From Paracoccaceae bacterium (GTDB lineage: Bacteria; Pseudomonadota; Alphaproteobacteria; Rhodobacterales; Rhodobacteraceae), in assembly GCA_013214575.1 (NCBI GenBank), contig JABSSD010000078.1:40577-104576 (forward strand): a stretch of DNA of 64,000 nt, written 5' to 3'. The notes beneath the pieces were generated by a model that saw only the letters and a program-made list of their open reading frames with translations, made no database searches and was not told the origin of the DNA. The translations under genes were made by a program, and so were the position numbers. Each line of letters opens with the position of its first letter. Positions within the stretch are counted from its first letter, which is position 1. Of the stretch, positions 17,132 to 26,508 are shown piece by piece.

Positions 17132-18940
17132 ATGACCCAGAGCGATGATGTGACAGCCCGCGAGGAACGCCGCTCAAGCCTGCGTACCCTGCGCCGTGTG
17201 GGCCCCTATCTTTGGCCCGCAGGCCAGGCCTGGGTCAAGCGCCGGGTGGTTCTGGCGTTGTCGGTGCTGGTGCTGGCCAAACTGATCGCGGTCTATACGC
17301 CGATCCTCTACAAGGGGGCGGTCGACAATCTGGCAGGCGAGGGGGTGCCGGATCTGGCGCTGGGCGCCATTGGGCTGACGGTGGCTTACGGCGTGGCGCG
17401 GATCATGACCATTGGCTTTCAGCAATTGCGCGATGCGATCTTTGCGCCGGTGGGCCAACGGGCGCTACGCCGTCTGGCGCTAGAGACCTTTGCCCATATT
17501 CACCGGCTGTCGATGCGCTATCACATCACCCGCAAGACCGGCGGGCTAAGCCGGATCATCGAGCGCGGTGTTAAGGGCGTCGAATTCCTGCTGCGGTTCA
17601 TGCTGTTCTCGGTCGGGCCACTGATCCTGGAGCTGACCATGGTGGCGGTGATCCTGGCGGTGATGTTTGACATCCGCTATCTGCTGATTGTTGCGGTGAC
17701 CATCGGCCTGTATGTCTGGTTCACCTTTGCCGTCACCGAATGGCGGGTGAAGCTGCGCCGCGAGATGAACAAACAGGACACCGACGCCAACCAAAAGGCG
17801 ATCGACAGTCTGCTGAACTATGAAACCGTCAAATACTTCAACGCCGAGGCACGCGAGGCAGACCGTTATGACAGCTCTATGCGGGCCTATGCCGCGGCGG
17901 CGCTAAAGACCGCCTATTCGCTGGCGTTCCTGAACTTTGGCCAGAGTGTGCTGATTACCCTGGGGCTGATCGGAGTGATGGTTCTGGCGGCGATTGGGGT
18001 GCAGGAGGGCACCTTAACGGTGGGCGATTTTGTCATGGTCAACGCCTATATGATCCAGATCACCGTGCCGCTGAACTTTCTGGGCACGGTTTACCGCGAG
18101 ATCCGTCAGAGCCTGGTGGATATGGGCGAGATGTTTGATCTGCTGGAGCAACCCGCCGAGGTCTCGGATCGCGACGGTGCGGCTGCCTTGAAGGTCAATG
18201 GCGGGCGGATAACCCTGCGGGATGTGCGTTTTGGCTATGACACTGAGCGTGAAATCCTGAAGGGGATCTCTCTGCAGGCCGAGGCAGGTCAGACGGTGGC
18301 GATTGTTGGATCAACCGGATCGGGAAAATCGACCATCGGGCGGCTGTTGTTCCGGTTCTACGATGTCAGCAGCGGGGCGCTGTTGATTGATGGTCAGGAC
18401 GTGCGCGACGTGACCCAGGCTAGCCTGCATGAGGCCATTGGTGTGGTGCCGCAGGACACTGTGTTGTTCAACGACACCATTGGCTATAACATCAGCTATG
18501 GTCTGGAAGGCGCCACCCAGGAGCAGATCGAACAGGCGGCGCGGGATGCGCAGATCCATGATTTCATCCAGTCCCTGCCGGACGGCTATCAGACCACGGT
18601 GGGGGAACGGGGGCTGAAACTCTCGGGCGGTGAAAAGCAGCGGGTTGGCATTGCCCGTACCCTGCTCAAGGATCCGCCGATCCTGCTGCTGGACGAGGCG
18701 ACATCGGCGCTGGACAGTGACACCGAGCAAGAGATCAAAGAGGCTTTGGCGCGGGCAGGCAAGGGACGCACGGTGATCACCATTGCGCACCGATTGTCGA
18801 CCATTGCCGAGGCGGATCAGATTGTGGTGCTGGAGCGCGGTGAGATCTGCGAAGTGGGCAGCCATGACGAATTGCTGGCCCTTGAGGGTCGCTATGCCCA
18901 TCTGTGGCAGCGCCAGCAGGCGGATCAAGAGGTGGCCTAA
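17132..18940 (+). CDS. ABC transporter, ATM1/HMT1 type (permease-ATPase fusion)
   Basis: A 602-residue half-transporter: six transmembrane helices (about residues 35-325), then an ATPase domain with GSTGSGKST (Walker A), LSGGEKQRVGIART (signature), ILLLDEATSALD (Walker B) and IAHRLST (H-loop). The TM part, with TILYKGAVDNL-like and NYETVKYFNAE segments, is that of the ATM1 group, which in mitochondria and alphaproteobacteria export glutathione-linked sulfur or metal species; the substrate here is by homology. Works as a homodimer in the inner membrane. It stands alone between terminators. Confidence 0.92.
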   Translation: MTQSDDVTAREERRSSLRTLRRVGPYLWPAGQAWVKRRVVLALSVLVLAKLIAVYTPILYKGAVDNLAGEGVPDLALGAIGLTVAYGVARIMTIGFQQLRDAIFAPVGQRALRRLALETFAHIHRLSMRYHITRKTGGLSRIIERGVKGVEFLLRFMLFSVGPLILELTMVAVILAVMFDIRYLLIVAVTIGLYVWFTFAVTEWRVKLRREMNKQDTDANQKAIDSLLNYETVKYFNAEAREADRYDSSMRAYAAAALKTAYSLAFLNFGQSVLITLGLIGVMVLAAIGVQEGTLTVGDFVMVNAYMIQITVPLNFLGTVYREIRQSLVDMGEMFDLLEQPAEVSDRDGAAALKVNGGRITLRDVRFGYDTEREILKGISLQAEAGQTVAIVGSTGSGKSTIGRLLFRFYDVSSGALLIDGQDVRDVTQASLHEAIGVVPQDTVLFNDTIGYNISYGLEGATQEQIEQAARDAQIHDFIQSLPDGYQTTVGERGLKLSGGEKQRVGIARTLLKDPPILLLDEATSALDSDTEQEIKEALARAGKGRTVITIAHRLSTIAEADQIVVLERGEICEVGSHDELLALEGRYAHLWQRQQADQEVA

Positions 18941-19007
18941 CGGCGAGGCCCTGGCGGCATATCCTGGCCTGAGGCCGGGTGATCCAATATCCATGGAATA
19001 AATGCAA

Positions 19008-19045
19008 AGCGGCCCCTGACGTTTGACTGTCAGGGGCCGCTTTTT
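19008..19045. terminator. bidirectional intrinsic terminator
   Basis: Thirteen-base arms AGCGGCCCCTGAC (19008-19020) and GTCAGGGGCCGCT (19029-19041), loop GTTTGACT, followed by T5 and preceded by AAA. It lies between the convergent ABC transporter and RND pump genes and can end both transcripts. Confidence 0.88.
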
Positions 19046-19054
19046 GGTTTTGGC

Positions 19055-22000
19055 CTATTCGGCGAGGTGGAGCGTCGGCTCGTCAGGCTCTATCGTCTCG
19101 GCGACCTTAGGCTGAGGCTTAGGCTGAGGCTTAGGCTGCGGCTTGGGCTTGGGCGGGCCATCGATCACCGAATCCCACTGGATTTCGGTGGTGGGCATTT
19201 TGCGCGCCCTGCGGGCCAGCCGCATGTCCTGGGCGATAAGGCTGGAGCGACCGCCGGTGATCCGGGCCAACAGGCGACCCATCCAGGACAGATAGGTGCC
19301 TAGCCAGATGCGTATTGCCAACATCGAGGGCGTTACAATCAGCGTCAGCACGGTGGCAATGCCCAGACCAAACACCACCGCCGTTGCCAGTTGTTTCCAC
19401 CACAGCGAGGTCGGGCTGTTGATGGAATAGCCGCCGTCGATGAAATCAAGGCTAAGGCCAAACATCATCGGCGCCAGACCGGCCATGGTGGTGATGGTGG
19501 TCAGCAGCACCGGCCGAATGCGGGCCTCGGCGGTGCGAATGATCGCCTCGATCCGCGGCATGTGCTGGCTGTACTCCTGATAGGTGTCGATCAACACGAT
19601 GTTGTTGTTCACCACAATCCCCGCCAGCGCCACAATGCCGGTGCCGGTCATGATGATCGAGAACGGTTGCCCCATCACCATCATGCCGACCAATACGCCG
19701 GTGGTCGACAGCACTACCGCCAGCAACACCAGTATCGAGTTGTAGAACGAGTTGAACTGCGCCAGCAGGATCACAAACATCAGCCCCAGCGCGCCGGCAA
19801 AGGCGTTCATCAGGAAGGCCCCGGATTCAGCCTGTTCCTCTTGGTCGCCGGTCCACTCCCAGATCACCGCCGAGGGCAGCGGATCGGTGTCCAGCCACTC
19901 GGTCAGCACCTCGATCCGCTCGCTCGCGTTGATCGGAGCAAACCGTGCGCCGTCTTCCAGCGCCTGATGCAGGTCTTCACTAGAGGATGCGCCGGTGAGT
20001 TGAACAAGCTCCAGCTGAGTGCCACCCGGACCCTCAAACACTTCGGCGCTGGCACTCGCGCCATCACCCACCGCCGTGAACAAGGCCAGACGGATGTCTT
20101 CGCCCGTCTCTGGATCCGTGCCAACCAGCTTTTGCAGCCCCGGTGCGACGTCCGCTTTGACGTCAAAATACCGTTGCTGGCCGACGCGGTTGATCTCGGC
20201 CAGCTTGGGCACTGGCTTGCGGGTGATGAAGTTGGACAAGGGCACCAGCCCGTCTGCGGTGCGCAGTTTCAGGTTGTCCAGCGTCGACAGTACCCGGTCT
20301 TTTTCCGGCAGCCGCACCCGGATCTCGATTTCCTCATCCGAGCTGTCGACCCGCATGGTGTCCAGCAGGATACCGCGGGTAACCAGCTGCACCATCGCCC
20401 CCACGGAGGCCACATCGGCGCCGTAGCGGCCAGCCTTTTCCACGTCGACGTTGATCTGCCAGTCAATGCCGGGCAGCGGCAGGCTGTCTTCGATCAGGAT
20501 CAGACCGGGGGTTTGCTCAAAGTGGGCACGTGCTGCCAAGGCAGCTGTAGTCAACTCGTCCCATCCGTCGCCTTTGAGACGCAAATGGATCGGCTTGCCC
20601 TGACCGGGGCCCTGTTCCAGCACCGCCATCTCGGCGATAAATCCGGGCAGCTTGGCCAGTTCGGTCTCCAGCTCTGCGATCACGGTTTTACCGTCAAAAT
20701 CAGTGGCGGTAACGCGGCGGTTTAGCAGGCCAAAGAACCAGCTTTCAGATTGCGTTGGGCGATCTTCCCAGGCGATGATTTCGAACTGGACCTGACCGAC
20801 GGTATCGGCTGGCGACTGACCGCCACCGGGACCGCCGGTATCCAGACCACCCTCGCCGGCAAAGGCAAAGACGTTGATCACCGCCGGATGGGCCGAGATC
20901 ACCTCTTCAACCTGTTTCACCAGCGCGTCGTTCTCATACAGCGAGGTATTGCCACGGGCGCGCACATAGACCGTGGCCTGCTCTGGCTCGGTATCGACAA
21001 AGAATTCAACGCCGTTGTTGTTTTCGCTGAAGGCTGTGAACACCGTCATAATGGCAAAGCCAACGGCACCGACGGCGACAATCGGCATCACTGGATTGCC
21101 AACGATAAACTTGATGAAATGGCCAAACGGGGTGTGGTGATAGCCCGGCTCAACCGTCTTTTCACGCCGTTGAATGCCGGCCGCGCCCAGAATGACCGAG
21201 GCGGCAAAGGCCGACAAGATCAGCACCAGCGCACCAACCAGAAGGGGTGCAGCGCCACTGCTGCCCTCCGCCATGATGTAGTCCGGGTTCAGCGTCTGCA
21301 TGGCACCGACAAACATGCCGTACATCGGCAGCGGCACCAGGGGGACACGAATCCACCAGGGCAGAGCCGCGCGCAGCCCGTCGGACAGCTGTTCAAAAAG
21401 CCGGCTCATGCGCCCGGAGACACCGCCGACGACTGGCAGGTATATCAAAGCCACCAGCAGCGAGGCCGACAGCACAAAGATCAGGGTGATTGGCAGCATG
21501 CTCATGAACTCGCCCGGCACCCCGGGCCAGAACAGCATCGGCAGGAAGGCACAAAGGGTGGTTGCCGTCGAAGAGACAACCGGCCAGAACATCCGCTGCG
21601 CCGCCTCGACATAGGCGTGCATTGGGCCGATACCCTGTTTGATCCGCTTGTCGGCGTATTCCACCACCACAATGGCACCATCCACCAGCATCCCCACCGC
21701 CAGGATCAGACCAAACATCACCATGTTGGAAATGCTGATGCCCATCAACGCGAGGAAGGCAAAGCACAGCAGGAACGAGGTCGGGATGGCAAAGCCCACC
21801 AGAAAGGCGGCGCGGCTGCCCAATGAGGCAAGGATCACGATCATCACCAGCGCCACCGCCGTCAGCACCGAGCCCTCGAGCTGGCGCACCATCGACCCCA
21901 CCCCCCGGCTTTGGTCGTTTGAGGTGCCCACGGTCACTGCCGCCTGCAGTTCCGCTGGCCATTTCGCCTGCGCCGCGGCCAGTGTGGCCTTCACCTGATC

Positions 22001-22885
22001 CACCGTGTCGATCAGGTTATAGCCTTTGCGTTTCACCACTTGCAGCGCGACGGTGTTGTCGCCGTTAAATCGGGCGGTGCCCCTGCGGTCTTCAAAGGTG
22101 AAATTGATCTCGGCCAGCTCACCCAGGGTCACCACACGGTCGCCGTTGATCTTGACCGGCAGGGTGTAGATGTCGCTGACGTCGTGAAAGGAGGATGGGA
22201 TGGTGACCGAGAAGGTGCCCTGTTTGGTCTCCACCTCGCCAGCTGCGATCAGCTGGTTGTTGTTGCGCACCACATTGATCAGTTCCAGCGCGGTGACGTT
22301 ATAGGCCTCCAGCCGCAGTGGGTCGATCAGCACCTCGACCATTTCATCGCGGTTGCCGGCAATGCCGGCCTCCAGCACCGAATCGATGGCTTCAAAATCG
22401 TCCTGCAGATCCTTGGCAATGCGCGCCATGGTGCGTTCCGGCACGTCGCCGGTCAGGTTGACGATGACAATCGGGAATTCCGAGAAGTTGATTTCATTGA
22501 TGGTATAGGATTCGGCGCCATCGGGGAAATCAGCCGCAGCCGAGTTCATCGCATCGCGCACGTCGGCAATGATGGCGGATTTATCCCAGCCAAAATCAAA
22601 TTCCAGCGCAATACCGGCATAGCCTTCGGCGGCGGTGGAGCTCATCTTGTCCAAACCGTCGAGGTCGGCCAGTTCGGTTTCCATCACCTTGACCAGCAGG
22701 CTTTCCGAATCGACGGCGGAAATGCCGGGGAAGGGCACCGATATGAACAGAGCCGGAATTTCAATGTCCGGCTCACCTTCTTTGGGAAGGCTGGAATAGG
22801 CAAAGCCGCCGACCAGTATGGAGATTACGATAAAGGCAATGACCATTCGGGCCCGATCGGCGGCCCAGCTGACAATCCCGATCAT
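19055..22885 (-). CDS. RND efflux permease, AcrB-type superfamily
   Basis: A very long RND protein (1276 residues; typical members are about 1030-1050). Two repeats of transmembrane helices and periplasmic porter loops are visible, with AIPTSFLLCFAFLALMG, GMLVDGAIVVVEYAD (TM4) and GIVVNNNIVLIDTYQEY (TM10). The usual TM4 Asp pair is only one Asp here (VDGA) and the TM10 Lys is replaced in VNNN, so this is not a classical HAE1 drug pump and the proton relay may differ. The C-terminal tail is a Pro-Lys-Gln repeat. Its adaptor gene overlaps by 4 bp upstream. Substrate unknown; no outer membrane channel gene is next to it. Confidence 0.9.
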   Translation of the reverse strand: MIGIVSWAADRARMVIAFIVISILVGGFAYSSLPKEGEPDIEIPALFISVPFPGISAVDSESLLVKVMETELADLDGLDKMSSTAAEGYAGIALEFDFGWDKSAIIADVRDAMNSAAADFPDGAESYTINEINFSEFPIVIVNLTGDVPERTMARIAKDLQDDFEAIDSVLEAGIAGNRDEMVEVLIDPLRLEAYNVTALELINVVRNNNQLIAAGEVETKQGTFSVTIPSSFHDVSDIYTLPVKINGDRVVTLGELAEINFTFEDRRGTARFNGDNTVALQVVKRKGYNLIDTVDQVKATLAAAQAKWPAELQAAVTVGTSNDQSRGVGSMVRQLEGSVLTAVALVMIVILASLGSRAAFLVGFAIPTSFLLCFAFLALMGISISNMVMFGLILAVGMLVDGAIVVVEYADKRIKQGIGPMHAYVEAAQRMFWPVVSSTATTLCAFLPMLFWPGVPGEFMSMLPITLIFVLSASLLVALIYLPVVGGVSGRMSRLFEQLSDGLRAALPWWIRVPLVPLPMYGMFVGAMQTLNPDYIMAEGSSGAAPLLVGALVLILSAFAASVILGAAGIQRREKTVEPGYHHTPFGHFIKFIVGNPVMPIVAVGAVGFAIMTVFTAFSENNNGVEFFVDTEPEQATVYVRARGNTSLYENDALVKQVEEVISAHPAVINVFAFAGEGGLDTGGPGGGQSPADTVGQVQFEIIAWEDRPTQSESWFFGLLNRRVTATDFDGKTVIAELETELAKLPGFIAEMAVLEQGPGQGKPIHLRLKGDGWDELTTAALAARAHFEQTPGLILIEDSLPLPGIDWQINVDVEKAGRYGADVASVGAMVQLVTRGILLDTMRVDSSDEEIEIRVRLPEKDRVLSTLDNLKLRTADGLVPLSNFITRKPVPKLAEINRVGQQRYFDVKADVAPGLQKLVGTDPETGEDIRLALFTAVGDGASASAEVFEGPGGTQLELVQLTGASSSEDLHQALEDGARFAPINASERIEVLTEWLDTDPLPSAVIWEWTGDQEEQAESGAFLMNAFAGALGLMFVILLAQFNSFYNSILVLLAVVLSTTGVLVGMMVMGQPFSIIMTGTGIVALAGIVVNNNIVLIDTYQEYSQHMPRIEAIIRTAEARIRPVLLTTITTMAGLAPMMFGLSLDFIDGGYSINSPTSLWWKQLATAVVFGLGIATVLTLIVTPSMLAIRIWLGTYLSWMGRLLARITGGRSSLIAQDMRLARRARKMPTTEIQWDSVIDGPPKPKPQPKPQPKPQPKVAETIEPDEPTLHLAE

Positions 22886-24132
22886 TGCGAGACCTCACGG
22901 TAGGTCGGCACCACCGGAACGCCTGCAATGACAAAATCCTGCCCAACAACAATGACATCGGCCTTTTCGGGCAGACCCGTCACCCAGACACCGTCGACCT
23001 CGTCGCGCAACAGGCGCACCGGATAAAAGGCAACGATCTGGCTTTGGTTGACCACCCGGACCCCCAACTGACCTTCGTTGTTCAGGGTCAGCGAGGATTG
23101 CGGCAGCTTATGGGCGCGCTCGCCCGGCGCAGAGATGAAGATATTTGCGGTTTGGCCGTCGCGGATCGACAGGTCGGCATTGTCGACGGTGATCTGCACC
23201 TCAAACGTCCGGGTGGTTGGATCGGCTGAGCGGCTGAGGAAGGTCACATTGCCCTGCACCTGCTGACCTGCGGCCAGTTCAGCCCCCGCCAGAGCGCCGA
23301 CCTGGATCCGGTTGACCTCGGTCTCGGGCACAAAGCCAACAACTTTGATGGTGTCGAGCTGGATGACCGTGGCGCAGAGACTGCCGGTCTGCATCAGGCT
23401 GCCCAGTTCGGCGGAATCGCTTTCCAGCAAGCCGTCAAACGGCGCCGTGATGCTCAACCGGTCGATTTCATTCTGGGCCGCCGCCACGGCGGCGACCGCG
23501 GATTCGATGCCAGCGCTGGTGGTCTGCAAACCGGTTTCAGCCGATGCGATACCTGCAACTGCGGCGCGTTCCGAGGCCTGAGTGGCCGCCAGACGGGTGT
23601 CCGACACATAGCCGCCCTCGGACAATTTGCGCGAGGCGTTGTTGTTGATCTGGGCTTCCTTCAACCGGGCGCGGGCTTCGTCCAGACGGGCTTCGGCCTC
23701 GGGAACGCGCGAGCGGGCCTCGGTCAGGCGCGCCCGTGCCTCTAACATCGCGGCCTGGCGGGTGCCTGGGTCCAACCGGCACAGCAGGTCGCCGGTTTTA
23801 ACATGGGCGCCTTTGCGCAGCGGTTCGGAAATCACGGTGGCGGAGGTCTCGGAGCGCACCTCAACCTGACGGGCGGCCTGGGTCTGGCCGCGCAGGATCA
23901 CGCCGCTGTCGATGGCGCGGGATTCGCTGCGCAGCACAACAACGCCGATCCGGTTCTCGGCCAGCTCTGCGCCGCTGCCAGCCGCAGCTGCCGCAGCGTC
24001 ATCCACAATTTCGAGAGGCGCCTGCGGATTGTCACCGCGCGCAAAGGCCATCAGCGCGTCGCGCTCAATCACCAGCAAATAAAGACTGGCAGTCACCACG
24101 ATGGCGGTCAGCAATGGAATCAAGCGCATCAT
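22882..24132 (-). CDS. RND efflux periplasmic adaptor (membrane fusion protein)
   Basis: A 416-residue membrane fusion protein that links the RND permease to an outer membrane channel. It has an N-terminal membrane anchor (LIPLLTAIVVTASLYLLV), then a lipoyl-like barrel (VEVRSETSATVISEPLRKGAHVKTGD), a long Ala/Glu/Arg-rich alpha-hairpin coiled coil (about residues 130-215) and beta-barrel and proximal domains with ITAPFDGLL. The stop codon overlaps the permease start (22882-22885), showing translational coupling. Start ATG at 24132. Confidence 0.92.
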   Translation of the reverse strand: MMRLIPLLTAIVVTASLYLLVIERDALMAFARGDNPQAPLEIVDDAAAAAAGSGAELAENRIGVVVLRSESRAIDSGVILRGQTQAARQVEVRSETSATVISEPLRKGAHVKTGDLLCRLDPGTRQAAMLEARARLTEARSRVPEAEARLDEARARLKEAQINNNASRKLSEGGYVSDTRLAATQASERAAVAGIASAETGLQTTSAGIESAVAAVAAAQNEIDRLSITAPFDGLLESDSAELGSLMQTGSLCATVIQLDTIKVVGFVPETEVNRIQVGALAGAELAAGQQVQGNVTFLSRSADPTTRTFEVQITVDNADLSIRDGQTANIFISAPGERAHKLPQSSLTLNNEGQLGVRVVNQSQIVAFYPVRLLRDEVDGVWVTGLPEKADVIVVGQDFVIAGVPVVPTYREVSQ

Positions 24133-24413
24133 AGGCCCTTTTCAAATATTGGCGGTCCAGTTGGACCCTTAGATAATCCCGCAAAGGGTAATTAGATCCC
24201 ACCGGGGAGAGGGTTGGCAGCATAGACATAGGAACGAAAAAATCTTTGTCCATACTAAACCAATCGGTTCAGAACACAAATTATTGCATTTCTGTGCAAG
24301 TCTCGGCGGCACCCTAGGTCAACGCGCCACTTGGCTTGAACCCTCAGGCACGGTAAGAGAGGAAAAAGAGAGAGAATTCCTCGGTGCAAGCCGGGCTTAC
24401 CAGGGATAATTTG

Positions 24414-25085
24414 ATGAGCGATACTGACAGTTTTATCGACGAGGTGACCGAAGAGGTGCGCCGTGATCGAATGTTCCTGATGATGAAACGATATGGCTGG
24501 ATTGGCGCTGTTGTCGTGATGGCGATTGTTGGCGGCGCCGCCTACCGTGAATATGATCAGGCCAAAACCTCGGCTGCGGCTGAAAGCCTGGGCGATGCGG
24601 TGATTGCAGCGCTGGCTGAAAATGAGCCGGACCAACGGTCCGCGGCGCTGGCGACGATTGCGGCCGAGACTCCGGGCGGCGATGCTATTCTGAAGATGTT
24701 GCAGGCCGGAGCGCTGGCCAATTCGGAACAGGCTGACGCGGCGGTGACGCTGCTGGGTGAGATTTCCACCAATGGGGATCTGCCGCTGATCTATCGCCAT
24801 ATTGCCACCTTCAAGGCGCTGGGCCTGCAGCAGGACAGCCTGTCGGTTCAGGATCGCCGGATGCAATATGAAACGCTGGCCCAACCGGGCGCGCCGCTCC
24901 GGCTGCTGGCGCAGGAACAAATGGCCTTGATCGATATCGCCGACGGCGATACCGATGCGGCTATCGCTCGTTTGCGGGCCATTATCGAAGACGCCGAGGT
25001 CAGTGCAGACTTGCAAGATCGCGCCCGTCAAGTGATTGTGGCTCTGGGTGGGACGCTGGATTTATCAGCCGCCACACAAGGCTAA
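24414..25085 (+). CDS. YfgM-like inner membrane protein with TPR-like region
   Basis: About 223 residues: a short cytoplasmic start, one transmembrane helix (about residues 25-45), then an Ala-rich helical periplasmic region resembling tetratricopeptide repeats. This fits the YfgM (UPF0070) family, which in E. coli pairs with the chaperone PpiD at the SecYEG translocon. Its place directly before a BamB-like gene and der is the classical arrangement yfgM - bamB - der, which supports the call. The ATG at 24414 follows AGGGA at about 10 bases. Confidence 0.82.
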   Translation: MSDTDSFIDEVTEEVRRDRMFLMMKRYGWIGAVVVMAIVGGAAYREYDQAKTSAAAESLGDAVIAALAENEPDQRSAALATIAAETPGGDAILKMLQAGALANSEQADAAVTLLGEISTNGDLPLIYRHIATFKALGLQQDSLSVQDRRMQYETLAQPGAPLRLLAQEQMALIDIADGDTDAAIARLRAIIEDAEVSADLQDRARQVIVALGGTLDLSAATQG

Positions 25086-25142
25086 CGAAACATCGCGCAA
25101 ATTAATGACGCGGGTATATGATTTGGAAGACGGGGCAGGGCA

Positions 25143-26459
25143 ATGATGTCAGCAATAACCACCTCTAGGGCAGGGTTGATCCTGCTTGGCGGCGCTTTGC
25201 TGCTGACCTTGGCCACTTGTAAAGAACCCGAGGTAATCTTGCGCGGAGACCGCGAAGACATCCGCGAAGGCAGCTCGACCCGGGTGCAGAACCAGTCGCG
25301 GGCCATCTCGCTGCCGCAGCAAACTGCCAACTCGGGCTGGCAGCAAAGCCACGGGATCGAGGCCTATCGGACGGCGCATCCGGCGCTGAGCAGCGCACCG
25401 CAGCGGGTCTGGTCGGTGTCGATCGGCGTCGGCGATGAGCGCCGCAGTAGGATCACCGCCACTCCGGTGGTTGGCGACGGACGCATCTATACCCTGGACA
25501 GTGGCGTGCAGGTCTCGGCGGTCTCTGCCTCGGGGCAGCTTCTGTGGACTGCGGATCTGATCCCTTCGGCTGACGGTGGCGGCACCGGCGGTGGTCTGGC
25601 GTTCCATGAGGGCGTTGTCTACGTGTCGTCTGGCTACGGCGTGTTGACGGCGCTGGAGGCCAAAAGCGGCAAGCAGATCTGGCGTCAGAAACTGGAAGCG
25701 ACAGGCTCGGGCCAGCCAAGTGTTGGCGGTGGGCTGGTCTATGTGGTGGCCGGTGATGACACCGGATGGGCGGTCAATGCCAAGGACGGACGCATCGCCT
25801 GGCAGATTTCTGCAACACCCAGCCCCTCGAACGTATTGGGAGGGCCGGCGCCGGCCCTGACCTCGGAGCTGGCTATTTTTGCCTTTGGCGCTGGCGATCT
25901 GACGGCCACATTCCGCAAGGGCGGGCTGCGGCGCTGGTCCGCCTCGGTTGCGGGCAAACGGGTGGGCCATAGCACCGCGCGCATTGGCGATGTCACCGGC
26001 GGCCCGGTTGTGGTGGGCAACCGCGCCTATGTGGGCAACCATTCGGGGCGCACAGTGGCCTTTGACCTGGAAGACGGCAGCCGCATCTGGACCGCCCGAG
26101 AGGGCGCTCTGGGGCCGGTGTGGCCCGCTGGCGGCAGCCTGTTCCAGATCAGTGACCTGAGCCGGCTCTTGCGGCTGGACGCCAGCACGGGCGAGGTGAT
26201 CTGGGCCATCACGTTACCTGGCTATCTGAAAGACAAGCCCGGCAAGCGCAGTGCCATCGTGGCTCACTATGGTCCGGTCCTGGCCGGCGGCAATGTGATC
26301 GTGGCCTCAAATGACGGGCTGTTGCGGCTGTTCAAACCCGAAGATGGCAGCCTGGTTCGCAGCATCGAAGTGCCCGGCGGAGCCACCACCGCACCGATCG
26401 TTGTGGGCAAAACCCTGTATGTGGTCTCGACAAAAGGCGAATTGCACGCTTTCCGTTGA
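25143..26459 (+). CDS. BamB-like PQQ/WD beta-propeller lipoprotein
   Basis: A 438-residue protein with an N-terminal hydrophobic segment ending LLLTLATCKE, then an eight-bladed propeller made of PQQ-type repeats (for example GRIYTLDSGVQVSAVSA, GVLTALEAKSGKQIW and GRIAWQIS). BamB is the scaffold of the beta-barrel assembly machinery at the outer membrane. The lipobox is unusual because Thr occupies the position before Cys, where Gly, Ala or Ser is normal, so lipidation is uncertain. It lies between a YfgM-like gene and der, as in many proteobacteria. ATG at 25143 follows GGGGCAGGG. Confidence 0.88.
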   Translation: MMSAITTSRAGLILLGGALLLTLATCKEPEVILRGDREDIREGSSTRVQNQSRAISLPQQTANSGWQQSHGIEAYRTAHPALSSAPQRVWSVSIGVGDERRSRITATPVVGDGRIYTLDSGVQVSAVSASGQLLWTADLIPSADGGGTGGGLAFHEGVVYVSSGYGVLTALEAKSGKQIWRQKLEATGSGQPSVGGGLVYVVAGDDTGWAVNAKDGRIAWQISATPSPSNVLGGPAPALTSELAIFAFGAGDLTATFRKGGLRRWSASVAGKRVGHSTARIGDVTGGPVVVGNRAYVGNHSGRTVAFDLEDGSRIWTAREGALGPVWPAGGSLFQISDLSRLLRLDASTGEVIWAITLPGYLKDKPGKRSAIVAHYGPVLAGGNVIVASNDGLLRLFKPEDGSLVRSIEVPGGATTAPIVVGKTLYVVSTKGELHAFR

Positions 26460-26508
26460 CGCCAGAATGCGCTATGGGGCGCATCTGACTCGCTGAAAGT
26501 TTTATCTG

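Noticed and set aside
20750..21826. Plus-strand frame of 358 codons, His/Gln-rich, over the RND pump
   Set aside because: Shadow of the long minus-strand coding sequence; His/Gln-rich translation is typical for the antisense of GC-rich genes.
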